This document shows, piece by piece, positions 17,682 to 25,317 of a DNA stretch of 64,000 nt (its first letter is position 1; each line of letters begins with the position of its first letter). The stretch comes from Sandaracinaceae bacterium (GTDB lineage Bacteria; Myxococcota_A; Polyangia; Polyangiales; Sandaracinaceae). The position numbers and the translations under genes were made by a program. Where the stretch lies: contig JAHBWG010000005.1 of NCBI GenBank assembly GCA_019637095.1, positions 1-64,000 of the forward strand, read 5' to 3'. The notes under the pieces are model-generated. The model ran no database searches and was not told the origin of the DNA. It saw only the letters and a list, made by a program, of their open reading frames with translations.

Positions 17682-18886
17682 TCTTCGGTGCGCGCGAGGC
17701 GCAGCGTCTCGGGCACCCGCGGGTAGGACGCGAAGGGCGCGGGGAGCTCCAGGCGCGCTCGCCCCGCCGCGAGGAGGAACGCCGCCTCGGGCCGCTCCTC
17801 GTAGGACGCGATCACGTCCGCGAGGTCCGCCCGCTCCCCGATGTAGCTCGCGCGTTCGGGCAGCGACGCGAGGACGTAGGGCACCCACGGATAGCCGGCG
17901 TAGCGATCGAAGACCGAGCCGATCGTCCAGAACCCGCGACGCTCCGCGTTCTCCTCGCAGAGGAGGAAGTCGTCGTTGATCTCGAGGATGTGCCGATCGG
18001 CGAGCCACTCGGGGAACACGCGCTGGTGCACGACCGCCTGCCACCACGTGAGACTGAGCTCTTCGGCGAGGAGCGTGCTCCGCGGCGCGATCCCGCCGCG
18101 CAGCTCGTTCGCGAGGTAGAGCAGGTGGAGCACCTCGTGGAGCACCTCGTCGACCGCGATGAAGACGTCCATCGCGATCGTGCCCGCGGGGTGATCGGAG
18201 ATGCGCGCGTAGCGCGTGCGGCGCAGCTCGCGGTAGAACTCGAACGAGCCGATGAACTGCCCTTCGTGCGCGGCGCCGGCCTTCGACGCGAGGTTCGTCT
18301 GGCAGGTGAGGCCTTCCTCCAGCATGAGCTCGATCAGCGCGGCGACGTCCGCGAAGACGGTGCTCTCGGCCGCGTGTGCGCGCAGCACGCGGATGTACCG
18401 CGCGAGCGCGTCGCAGGTCTGGGGCGCGTGGCGGTACGCGAGCGCGACGGTCGGGGGAGAATCGGCGCCGAGCCGCGGGCCGAGGCGCGTCGAGCGCGGC
18501 GGCGCGAGCGCCGGCGTGGTCAGCGGGGAGGGCGGCGGTCGGAGGCGCGCGAGCTGCTCCGCGAGCGAGTCGAGCGCGCGCTCTTCGATCACCCCCGCGA
18601 TGCCCCAACGCCCGAGCGCGAAGGCCGCCTCGACGTCGCCCGTCGCGACGATCGCGAGCACGCACCTGGGGTGCAGCACGCGCTGGGGCCGGCGCGGATC
18701 ATCGTAGAGCGCGCGCAGGAGCTCCGCGGCACCGAAGAGGTCATCGTCGCTGCGCGCGTCGACGACCAGCGCGCGCAGCGCGCCCGACGCGGCGGCCCTC
18801 ACGACGCTGGGGATCGTCGCGCGCGGTGTCCCGCCGAGCTCGACCGCGCCGGCTCCGAAGTAGAGGACGTCGCGTCGCGGAGGCAC
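17600..18886 (-). CDS. HEVLH-motif protein with an N-terminal receiver-like domain
   Basis: The product has 428 residues with GTG 18886. Residues 1-115 resemble a degenerate response-regulator receiver fold (LRALVVDARSDDDL, then CVLAIVATGDVEAAFALG and GIAGVIEERAL), but a standard phosphoacceptor context is not clear. Residues 245-280 contain DEVLHEVLHLLYLANE: an HEXXH zinc motif at 250-254 with Glu275/276 about 21-22 residues later, the gluzincin layout. It is therefore a candidate zinc peptidase, probably cytoplasmic because no signal peptide is seen. It is co-transcribed with the upstream lipoprotein gene under the ECF-type promoter at 19178-19208. Confidence 0.6.
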   Translation of the reverse strand: MPPRRDVLYFGAGAVELGGTPRATIPSVVRAAASGALRALVVDARSDDDLFGAAELLRALYDDPRRPQRVLHPRCVLAIVATGDVEAAFALGRWGIAGVIEERALDSLAEQLARLRPPPSPLTTPALAPPRSTRLGPRLGADSPPTVALAYRHAPQTCDALARYIRVLRAHAAESTVFADVAALIELMLEEGLTCQTNLASKAGAAHEGQFIGSFEFYRELRRTRYARISDHPAGTIAMDVFIAVDEVLHEVLHLLYLANELRGGIAPRSTLLAEELSLTWWQAVVHQRVFPEWLADRHILEINDDFLLCEENAERRGFWTIGSVFDRYAGYPWVPYVLASLPERASYIGERADLADVIASYEERPEAAFLLAAGRARLELPAPFASYPRVPETLRLARTEDQNITSTPPPPAPRRSGLANTASASTP

Positions 18887-18889
18887 GGC

Positions 18890-19174
18890 TCAGCCTCGGA
18901 TCCCGTCGGGGTAGTACGCGTCCGGCGCGTCGGCGTCCTCTGGCGCGCCGCCGTCGAGACGCACCTCGGGCCTCGCCGCGTCGGCGATCATCGCGGCGTC
19001 GAACGGGGTCGTCGCGTCGGCGCCATCGGGCGGCATCCTCCCGGGTCCTCCGGCGTCGGTCGTCTCCGTCGGGTGGTGTGCCTCGACGCAGCCGGCGAGC
19101 GGCGACGCGGCGAGGGCGGTGAGCGCGGCGAGCGCGAGGGCTCGGCTGTGCGTGTGCTTCGGCTTCGAGGTCAT
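18890..19174 (-). CDS. Small lipoprotein, likely ECF-regulated
   Basis: The product has 94 residues. A signal peptide (SRALALAALTALAASPLAGC) has its lipobox Cys at about residue 29, followed by a short His/Asp/Pro-rich tail without a recognised domain. The ATG at 19174 is exactly 3 nt after the bipartite promoter motif shared with the ECF sigma gene, so its mRNA is probably leaderless. It is followed after 3 nt by the HEVLH protein gene. Function unknown; it may be an envelope sensor or a stress-induced surface protein. Confidence 0.65.
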   Translation of the reverse strand: MTSKPKHTHSRALALAALTALAASPLAGCVEAHHPTETTDAGGPGRMPPDGADATTPFDAAMIADAARPEVRLDGGAPEDADAPDAYYPDGIRG

Positions 19175-19177
19175 GCC

Positions 19178-19208
19178 CGTGAGTGCCGGGCCAGCGCGGT
19201 TCCGTCAC
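19178..19208 (-). promoter_or_regulatory. ECF-type promoter, copy 1 (leaderless)
   Basis: On the minus strand, GTGACGGA (19208-19201) is followed after exactly 15 nt by CACTCACG (19185-19178), and the ATG at 19174 begins after 3 more nt. The same two boxes with the same three distances occur at 19281-19311 and 21837-21867 on the other strand. This is read as the -35 and -10 elements recognised by the ECF sigma factor encoded next door. Confidence 0.75.
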
Positions 19209-19280
19209 GGGAATCCGCCCGCCTCGGGATCGCCCGCGGCGCCCGTCTCGTCTGCCTCGTAGACTCCGTGTGCGAATCCG

Positions 19281-19311
19281 GTGACGGAAGCGCCAGGCCG
19301 CGGCACTCACC
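19281..19311 (+). promoter_or_regulatory. ECF-type promoter, copy 2 (autoregulatory)
   Basis: GTGACGGA (19281-19288), 15 nt, CACTCACC (19304-19311), 3 nt, then GTG 19315. It would drive the sigma factor gene itself and the two genes coupled to it. The promoter is divergent to copy 1: the two -35 boxes are 72 bp apart. Because the -10-like box nearly touches the start codon, the transcript should be leaderless. Confidence 0.75.
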
Positions 19312-19314
19312 TTC

Positions 19315-19887
19315 GTGCTGACCCTCCGCGTCCCCATCGGCGAGCGTTCCGGTGCACGATCGGCGGCCGGCATGGCGCTCGATCGACACGGCGCGGCGAC
19401 GCTCGGGCGGCTCTACGAGGAGCACGCCGACGCAGTCTTTCGGGCGCTCCGGCGGTGGGGCGTGTCCGACTCGATGGCCGACGACGCGCTGCAGGAGGTC
19501 TTCTTGATCGCGTCGCGCAAGCTGGCAGAGTTCGAGGGACGCTCGACCCATCGCACGTGGCTCTTCGGGATCGCGCTACGGGTGGCTCGCGGCGTGCGAC
19601 GCACGCGGACCCACGAAGCGATGGGGGAGATCGAGCCGGAGGGTGACGATGCGCCAGTGGACGATGAGGTCGACGCGAGGCGGGCGGCGCGCCAGCTCGA
19701 TGCGCTCCTCGCCACGCTCGACGACGCACAGCGCGAGGTCTTCGTGATGGCGAGCCTCCACGATCTGAGCGCGCCGGAGATCGCCGAGATCACCGGCGCG
19801 AACCTGAACACCGTCTACTCGCGCCTGCGACTCGCGCGTCAGCGTCTCGCCGACGGATTGGCGCGATCGGGACGGAGGCGGCCGTGA
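19315..19887 (+). CDS. ECF RNA polymerase sigma factor
   Basis: The product has 190 residues from GTG 19315, or 171 from ATG 19372. GTG is chosen because it sits at the fixed 3-nt distance from the promoter motif seen at three genes. Region 2 (about residues 30-95) contains LYEEHADAVFRALRRWG and DDALQEVFLIASRKL, and region 4 (about 125-180) contains LDDAQREVFVMASLHDLS and ANLNTVYSRLRLARQRL, the helix-turn-helix that contacts the -35 box. It directs RNA polymerase to the GTGACGGA-N15-CACTCAC(C/G) promoters. The stop overlaps the next start (GTGA), so it is translationally coupled to its putative membrane regulator. Confidence 0.92.
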   Translation: MLTLRVPIGERSGARSAAGMALDRHGAATLGRLYEEHADAVFRALRRWGVSDSMADDALQEVFLIASRKLAEFEGRSTHRTWLFGIALRVARGVRRTRTHEAMGEIEPEGDDAPVDDEVDARRAARQLDALLATLDDAQREVFVMASLHDLSAPEIAEITGANLNTVYSRLRLARQRLADGLARSGRRRP

Positions 19888-20621
19888 GCGACGCGAGGGA
19901 AGACGATCTCGGCGAGCTCGGCGAGCTGATCGCGCGTGCGCGCCGCGACGGCCCCGGCGCCGAGCGCCTCGGGGCGGTGCGAGCCCGGTTGGAGTCGCAG
20001 GTCGGGTCGCTCGACGCGCCGCCGCTGCCCAGCGCGTCGGGGGGCGCGGTGGCGATCACCCTCGGCGTCGCGGCGCTGGCTGCGCTGACGATCGGGCTCG
20101 CGGGGTGGCTCGTGGTGCGCGGTGGCGCGCCCGCGGACGAAGCGGCGAGCGAAGACGCGGCGAGCGAGGCGGAAGCGCCCGCCGCGGTGCCCTCGACCGC
20201 GCCGGGCCCGCCCGCATCGCCGGTCCCGCGCGATCCGACGACGGAGGCCGCGCTCGACGGCCTGCGTGCGCCGGCCGAGGTGCTCCCGCGACCGGACGCC
20301 CGCGGTGACGAGACCGCGGACGCGCCGCGCGCGCCTCGCGGCGCTCGGTGGGCGCGAGACGCGCGCGGTGCGCCCCCCGTCGGCTCGGCCGTGGCGGACA
20401 CGTCGGCGCCGCCCGCGCCTTCGGCCGATGCGCGTGCCTCCACGCTGCGCGAGGAGATCGCGCTCCTCGATCGCGCGCTGCGCGCGCGCGAAGCCGGCGA
20501 GACGGCGCGGGCGCGCGCGGCGCTCGAGGAGCACGCCGCGCGTTTCCCGTCCGGCCGGCTCCGCCCCGAGCGCGAGCGCATGCTCGCGGAGCTCGCGGCC
20601 GGCGGGACCCCGGCTCCGTGA
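19884..20621 (+). CDS. Single-pass membrane protein, candidate anti-sigma factor
   Basis: The product has 245 residues. The N-terminal 50 residues are helical and charged, consistent with a cytoplasmic sigma-binding segment. One membrane helix is at about 53-78, then a long Pro/Ala/Asp linker (80-185) and a C-terminal helical periplasmic piece (about 187-240) with TPR-like spacing (EAGETARARAALEEHAARFP). No zinc (HXXXCXXC) anti-sigma motif is present. The anti-sigma role rests on its position, coupled to the ECF gene, and its topology. A general envelope sensor is the alternative. Confidence 0.6.
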   Translation: MSDAREDDLGELGELIARARRDGPGAERLGAVRARLESQVGSLDAPPLPSASGGAVAITLGVAALAALTIGLAGWLVVRGGAPADEAASEDAASEAEAPAAVPSTAPGPPASPVPRDPTTEAALDGLRAPAEVLPRPDARGDETADAPRAPRGARWARDARGAPPVGSAVADTSAPPAPSADARASTLREEIALLDRALRAREAGETARARAALEEHAARFPSGRLRPERERMLAELAAGGTPAP

Positions 20622-21820
20622 GGGGCTCGCTCCACCGCGCGGCCCTCGCGACGTTCGCGCTGCTCGGCTGCGACTACGCGGTGTGGCTGAGCGAAGACCT
20701 CGACGCGGGCGAGCGCGCCGACGCGGCCGCGCTCCGCGACGCGGCGAACGATGCGGCGCCAGACGCGGACCGCCTCGACGCGGACGGCCCCGATGCGGAC
20801 GGCCCCGATGCGGGCGCGCAGCGCGCGTGCGAGCGCGGGCCGGTGCCCCTCGGCACCGCGCGCGCGACGGATCCGCTCTCCCAGCCGACGTTCGCGGTGA
20901 GCGGGCACCTCGGCTCGCCGCGCTACGGCGTCCTCGTGCCACCCGCGGCGAGCCGGATCGCGACCGAGGACACCCGGCTCATCATCGCCGACGCCGACGG
21001 CGCGACGCTGCGCGAGCGCGCGCTGCGCGTCACGGACGGCGCCGGCGCGCCGGCCTCCACGGCGACGCTCCACGCGCTCCCGGCCGATGGCGAAGGCTTC
21101 CTCATCCTCGGTCCGACGGCGATCTGGCTGCTCTCGGCGGACGGCGAGGGGGAGCCCCTCGCGCTCGCCGTTCCGCCGCGCGCAGAGTGGCAGCGCAGCG
21201 CCGGGTGGCTGGACGACGATCGCTTCGCGTTCGTGAGCGACGCGCCGGCGCTGCCTCTCGCGGTGCTCGAGCGCGCTGCGCGCGCCGTGAGCGCGACGAC
21301 CGTCTCGGCAGTGGACGCCGCGTGCGTGCACATCGAGCGCGGCGGCGTGACGATCTCGCGCGCGGGGCCGACGACGGAGGTCGTGGTGTACGAGCCCGCC
21401 CTCGACGGCGCCGAGGCGCTCCGATCTGCGTGGGACGACGGCACACCGCTCGCGGGGAGGCTCCTCGCGGCGGCGACCCACGGGAGCGAGCGCGTCTGGA
21501 TCGTCCGGGACGCGAACGAGTTCCGCACGGCGGTCACCGCCGTGCGCGTGCCCGCCGGGAGCGAGCCGGTGCCCGGGAGCTCGATCACGCTGCTCTCGCC
21601 CATCACGGCGTCGCTCGAGGGGACGGTGTTCGCCATCCAGGGCTCGGGGCCGGCGCTGTGGACGTACTCGCTCGAGCTCGCGACGTTCTCCCCTCTCCCG
21701 GCGCCACCGGGCGACGCGCTCGTGGAGCCCGAACGCGACGGCGAGCGGCTCGCGGTGCTCGGCTTGCGGCCGGATGGCGCGAGCGACCTCGCGCTCGAGC
21801 TCTCGTGCGGCCTGCGCTGA
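20618..21820 (+). CDS. Lipoprotein of unknown function in the ECF operon
   Basis: The product has 400 residues with GTG 20618 overlapping the previous stop (GTGA). The signal MRGSLHRAALATFALLGC has its lipobox Cys at 18. A repeat-like Asp/Ala/Gly-Pro linker follows, including two DADGP units. The remaining 320 residues are beta-rich, with blade-like repeats (GFLILGPTAIWLLSADG, RFAFVSD, RVWIVRDANEF), suggesting a WD/propeller-like fold. As the third coupled gene it may serve as the extracytoplasmic sensor feeding the membrane regulator; this is inference. Confidence 0.6.
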   Translation: MRGSLHRAALATFALLGCDYAVWLSEDLDAGERADAAALRDAANDAAPDADRLDADGPDADGPDAGAQRACERGPVPLGTARATDPLSQPTFAVSGHLGSPRYGVLVPPAASRIATEDTRLIIADADGATLRERALRVTDGAGAPASTATLHALPADGEGFLILGPTAIWLLSADGEGEPLALAVPPRAEWQRSAGWLDDDRFAFVSDAPALPLAVLERAARAVSATTVSAVDAACVHIERGGVTISRAGPTTEVVVYEPALDGAEALRSAWDDGTPLAGRLLAAATHGSERVWIVRDANEFRTAVTAVRVPAGSEPVPGSSITLLSPITASLEGTVFAIQGSGPALWTYSLELATFSPLPAPPGDALVEPERDGERLAVLGLRPDGASDLALELSCGLR

Positions 21821-21836
21821 CGTGCGGATCTTCCGC

Positions 21837-21867
21837 GTGACGGATCGGGTGCGGCGCCGCACTCACC
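21837..21867 (+). promoter_or_regulatory. ECF-type promoter, copy 3 (leaderless)
   Basis: GTGACGGA (21837-21844), 15 nt, CACTCACC (21860-21867), 3 nt, then ATG 21871. Boxes and distances are identical to those in front of the sigma factor gene. It begins 17 nt after the stop of the preceding operon, so the following gene has its own ECF-dependent transcript. Confidence 0.75.
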
Positions 21868-21870
21868 GGA

Positions 21871-22422
21871 ATGCGCCTCGCGTCGTCCTCCGTCTGTGCG
21901 GCGATCCTCCTCAGCGCGCTCGCCTGCGACGAGCCTCGCGCTCCCGCGGCCGGTCCGCCCGACGCGGGGCCTCCATGGGATGCGGCGCTGCCCGACGCAG
22001 GGGATCCCGAGCCCGATGCGGGCGCGGTCGTCGCCGACGCGGGGCCTGCGTCCGGGGCGGAGGCGGGCCCGCCCGTCTCGGATCAGCTCGCTGCGCTCTA
22101 CGAAGACGTGCTCGTGGTTCGCTGCGGCGGCCCGCTCTGCCACGGCCCCGGGGTGAACGAGAACACGTATTACGGGTTTCGTCCGGCGCTCCAGATGCCG
22201 GACCCCGCGACCGCGCGCGCCGTGCTCGTCGATCGTCGCGTCGAGTGCATGTCCAGCGGCGACGACCGAATCCGCGTCGTCCCGTTCGACCCTGAGGCGA
22301 GCGCGATCCTGACGGTCGCCGAGGATGGCCTCTGCGGCAGGCGGCACAACGTCGTCGTCGGTGCCCTGACACCCGACGAGCTGGCCGCCATCGAGCGTTG
22401 GATCGCGGCTGGCGCGCCGTAG
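21871..22422 (+). CDS. Lipoprotein with a CX4CH haem-like motif
   Basis: The product has 183 residues. Signal with lipobox LSALAC (Cys19), then a Pro/Asp/Ala linker to about residue 68. The C-terminal domain contains RCGGPLCHGPGV: Cys85, Cys90 and His91 form a CX4CH motif, a known but uncommon variant of the c-type haem site, and the end (LTPDELAAIERWIAAGAP) is the C-terminal helix typical of cytochrome-like domains in these bacteria. It may bind haem; the two other cysteines (at about 126 and 155) could instead make disulfides. It is a member of the ECF regulon by promoter. Confidence 0.6.
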   Translation: MRLASSSVCAAILLSALACDEPRAPAAGPPDAGPPWDAALPDAGDPEPDAGAVVADAGPASGAEAGPPVSDQLAALYEDVLVVRCGGPLCHGPGVNENTYYGFRPALQMPDPATARAVLVDRRVECMSSGDDRIRVVPFDPEASAILTVAEDGLCGRRHNVVVGALTPDELAAIERWIAAGAP

Positions 22423-22469
22423 CCCGATCGCCGCGCGGCGCGCGTGCTCGCGGGCGCCGAGATGACGAG

Positions 22470-24008
22470 ATGAAGAAGATCGTCCCTCCCTCCCGGCTGC
22501 TCTACGCTCTGGGGGTGACGCGGATCGGGATCGACTTCGGGACGACGCGCACCGTCGTCGCCGTGGCGGAGGGGGGGCGCTATCCCGTCGTCTCGTTCGA
22601 GGACGCGGGGGAGTACCGGCCGTGGGTGCCGACCATGGCCGCGCTCGACGGCGAGCGGTGGGTGTACGGCGAGGCGGCGGCCGCGCTCCTTCGCCGCGGC
22701 GGGCGCGGCGTGCGCTCGATCAAGCGGGCGCTCGGGGCGCTGGCGCCGGAGGCGAACGTGCCGGGCTTCGAGGTGACGGCGCTCGAGCTCGCGACCGGGT
22801 TCTTCGCGGCGCTCCACGCGCGGCTCCGGGAGCGCGAGGAGCTCGGCGGCGAGCTCGAGGCGATGCTCGCGGTGCCCGCGAACGCGTCGAGCCGGCAGCG
22901 CTTCCTCACGCTCGAGGCGGCGCGGCGGGGGGGCTTCTCCATCGCGGGGATGCTCAACGAGCCGAGCGCGGCGGCGATCGAGCTCGCGCTCCGCAGCAGC
23001 CTCAGCCCGCGGAGCCCGAAGCGCTACGTGGTGGTCTACGACCTCGGCGGCGGGACGTTCGACACCTCCGCGGTGAGCCTCGACGGACGCCGCTTCGAGC
23101 TCCTGGCCTCCGAGGGCATCGCGCGCCTCGGCGGCGAGGACTTCGACGAGGTGATCCTCGCGGCGTGGGAGGCGGCGCGCGGCGCGCCCGTCCCCGAGGC
23201 GCTGCGCGTCGCGGCGCTCGAGGCGTGCCGGCGCGCGAAGGAGCAGCTCGGGCCGCAGAGCCGGCGCCTGCTGCTCGATCCGGACGAGGCGCTCGGGCTC
23301 GAGCCCTGCGTGCTCGACGCGAGCGCGATCTACGCGACGTGCGAGCCGCTGATCGCGCCGAGCCTGACGTTGCTCGACGCGATCTTCGCGGGGCTGCCCG
23401 CCGAGCTCGACCCGGAGGATCCGCGGCAGCTCGGCGCGATCTACCTCGTCGGCGGCGCGGCGGCGTTCCCCGCCGTGCAACGCATGTTGCGCAAGCGACA
23501 CGGCAAGAAGGTGCTGCTCGCGCCGGAGAGCCACGCGGCGACCGCGGTCGGCCTCGCGGTGGCGGCGGACCCCGACGCGGGCGTGCTCGTGCGAGAGGCC
23601 ACGACGCGCTGGTTCGGCGTGTGGCGCGAGGGGGACGCGGGGCGCGACACGGTGTTCGATCCGATCCTGGCGAAGGACGCGCGCGCCGAGGCGGACGGGC
23701 CCATCGTGGTCGAGCGCGCGTACCGCCCGGTCCACACGGTCGGGCACCTGCGCTACGTCGAGTGCACGCGGCTCGACGCCGAGGGCCGCCCCGACGGCGA
23801 CCTCGCCCCGTTCGGGGAGCTGCGCTTCCCCTACGACCCGGCGCTCGCGGGCGCGAGCGACCTGGCCGCGCTCCCGATCGAGCGGCGGCCGGAGCTCGGC
23901 GCGCAGGTGATCGTGGAGCGCTACGTGTACACGCCCGACGGCCGCATCGAGGTGCACATCGAGAACCGCACCGCCGCGTACGGGCGCGATCTGGTGCTGG
24001 CGAGCTAG
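22470..24008 (+). CDS. Hsp70 (DnaK)-like ATPase with a short C-terminus
   Basis: From ATG 22470 the product has 512 residues. An in-frame GTG at 22515, six nt after TACGCT, is an equally good leaderless start and would begin just before the ATPase. The nucleotide-binding domain shows phosphate-1 IGIDFGTTRTVVAV, NEPSAAAIELAL, phosphate-2 YDLGGGTFDTSAV, GGEDFDEVI and the adenosine-site YLVGGAAAFPAV. After about residue 355 only about 155 beta-rich residues follow, without a normal substrate-binding domain and lid, so it is shorter than DnaK (about 638). It is likely a specialised Hsp70 without classic chaperone cycling, convergent to a TPR gene. Confidence 0.85.
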   Translation: MKKIVPPSRLLYALGVTRIGIDFGTTRTVVAVAEGGRYPVVSFEDAGEYRPWVPTMAALDGERWVYGEAAAALLRRGGRGVRSIKRALGALAPEANVPGFEVTALELATGFFAALHARLREREELGGELEAMLAVPANASSRQRFLTLEAARRGGFSIAGMLNEPSAAAIELALRSSLSPRSPKRYVVVYDLGGGTFDTSAVSLDGRRFELLASEGIARLGGEDFDEVILAAWEAARGAPVPEALRVAALEACRRAKEQLGPQSRRLLLDPDEALGLEPCVLDASAIYATCEPLIAPSLTLLDAIFAGLPAELDPEDPRQLGAIYLVGGAAAFPAVQRMLRKRHGKKVLLAPESHAATAVGLAVAADPDAGVLVREATTRWFGVWREGDAGRDTVFDPILAKDARAEADGPIVVERAYRPVHTVGHLRYVECTRLDAEGRPDGDLAPFGELRFPYDPALAGASDLAALPIERRPELGAQVIVERYVYTPDGRIEVHIENRTAAYGRDLVLAS

Positions 24009-24032
24009 GTCGAGCGAGGGGCGCGCGCGCCG

Positions 24033-25304
24033 TCACTCGAGCTCGGCGAGCTGCGCCTCGATCTCGGCCTGGACCTCCTCGTCCCCCTCCGCGAGCGCGA
24101 GCGCGCGCGTGAGCATCCGGCGCGCCTCGTCGTCGAGCTCGAGCTCGAGCAGCACGCGCGCCGCTTCGCGGTGGTACTTCAGGTGGTTGTCCACGTCGCT
24201 CCCCGACGCGAGCGTGCGGTAGAGGTCGGCCGCCTTCTCGAGCTCGCCGGCCGCCTCGTGGATCGCCGCGCGGCGCAGCGCCGTCTGCGGCGGGTAGTCG
24301 AGCGGTCGATCGTGGCTGCGCAGGCTCACGAAGAACGCGATGACGCGGTCGAAGTGGAGCGCGGCCTGCTCGTCGTCGCCCGCCTCCGCGTGCGCGAGGC
24401 CGAGCAGCTCGAGGTAGCGCCAGTCCGGGCGGTCCGTGTCGAGCAGCTCCGCGCCCGCCGCGAGGACGTCGGCGGCCTCCTGCGCGTGGCCCTTGTCGAA
24501 GAGGAAGCGGCCCATCATCAGGAACGCGCCCGGCTCCTCGGGGAAGGCGTCGAGCGCCGCCTCGAGCATCGCGATCGCGCCGTCCTCGTCGCCCGCGCGG
24601 TCGCGCAGCCCCGCGAGGTTCGCGAGCGCGCTCATCCGCGCCGGTCCGCCCTCGTCCTCGTCGAGCGCCTCGAGGAACGTCCGCAGCGCCTCTTCGGCCC
24701 CGTCCCAGTCCTCGCACAGCATCTTCGCGCGGCCGAGCTCGAGCCAGAGGTAGACGGAGTCCTCGTACTCGTCGAGGATCGCCTGGAGCCCGTCGCGCGC
24801 CTCCTTCGCGTCGCCGTCGTGCAGCGCGAGCAGGGCCTCGCGGAACGGCTCGCCGTACTCGTCGTACTCCTCGAGCTGCTCCTCGCCCCAGCTGCCCGCG
24901 AGCAGGGCCCAGCGGTCCTCGTCGCTCATCTCGTCGGGGACGTCGGCCTGCGAGCGCTTGGCGTCCTCCTGCTCGAGCGTCTCGAGGCGGCGGCGCGCCT
25001 CGTTCTTCACCTCGCTGGACGCGGCGAGCTCCATCGCGTTCTGGAGCTCGGCTGCCGCGAGATCGAGCGCGTCGTTCCTCGCGAGCGACTCGGCCTCGGC
25101 GATGCGCTCGCGCGCGAGCGCGTCGAGGCTCGCGTCGACGCGCTCCCGCGCGCGGGCCCGCTCCGCGTCGTCGCGCGCGGCGTCGAGCGCGCGCTCGTAC
25201 GCCGCGCGCGCCTCCGCGTGCCGGCCCGCCTCCGCGTGCGCGTCGCCGGCCGCCATCTCGTCGCCGAAGGACGCGCCGCCGAACAGCTTCTTCAGGAAAG
25301 ACAT
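24033..25304 (-). CDS. TPR-repeat protein
   Basis: The product has 423 residues and no signal peptide. It begins MSFLKKLFGG, a short amphipathic helix seen in related proteins. Helical TPR-like pairs run through most of the length, for example HAEARAAYERALDAARDDAERA near the N-terminus, EEALRTFLEAL and EDGAIAMLEAALDAFPEEPG in the middle, and EKAADLYRTL near the end. The C-terminus is Glu-rich. It probably scaffolds protein partners in the cytoplasm. It is encoded 13 nt after the next helical-repeat gene and converges on the Hsp70 gene, so a chaperone-adaptor link is plausible. Confidence 0.75.
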   Translation of the reverse strand: MSFLKKLFGGASFGDEMAAGDAHAEAGRHAEARAAYERALDAARDDAERARARERVDASLDALARERIAEAESLARNDALDLAAAELQNAMELAASSEVKNEARRRLETLEQEDAKRSQADVPDEMSDEDRWALLAGSWGEEQLEEYDEYGEPFREALLALHDGDAKEARDGLQAILDEYEDSVYLWLELGRAKMLCEDWDGAEEALRTFLEALDEDEGGPARMSALANLAGLRDRAGDEDGAIAMLEAALDAFPEEPGAFLMMGRFLFDKGHAQEAADVLAAGAELLDTDRPDWRYLELLGLAHAEAGDDEQAALHFDRVIAFFVSLRSHDRPLDYPPQTALRRAAIHEAAGELEKAADLYRTLASGSDVDNHLKYHREAARVLLELELDDEARRMLTRALALAEGDEEVQAEIEAQLAELE

Positions 25305-25317
25305 GAGCGAGAGCCCT

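Noticed and set aside
19372-19374. ATG as start of the ECF sigma factor
   Set aside because: The GTG at 19315 has the same 3-nt distance to the promoter motif as two other genes; ATG remains a fallback only.
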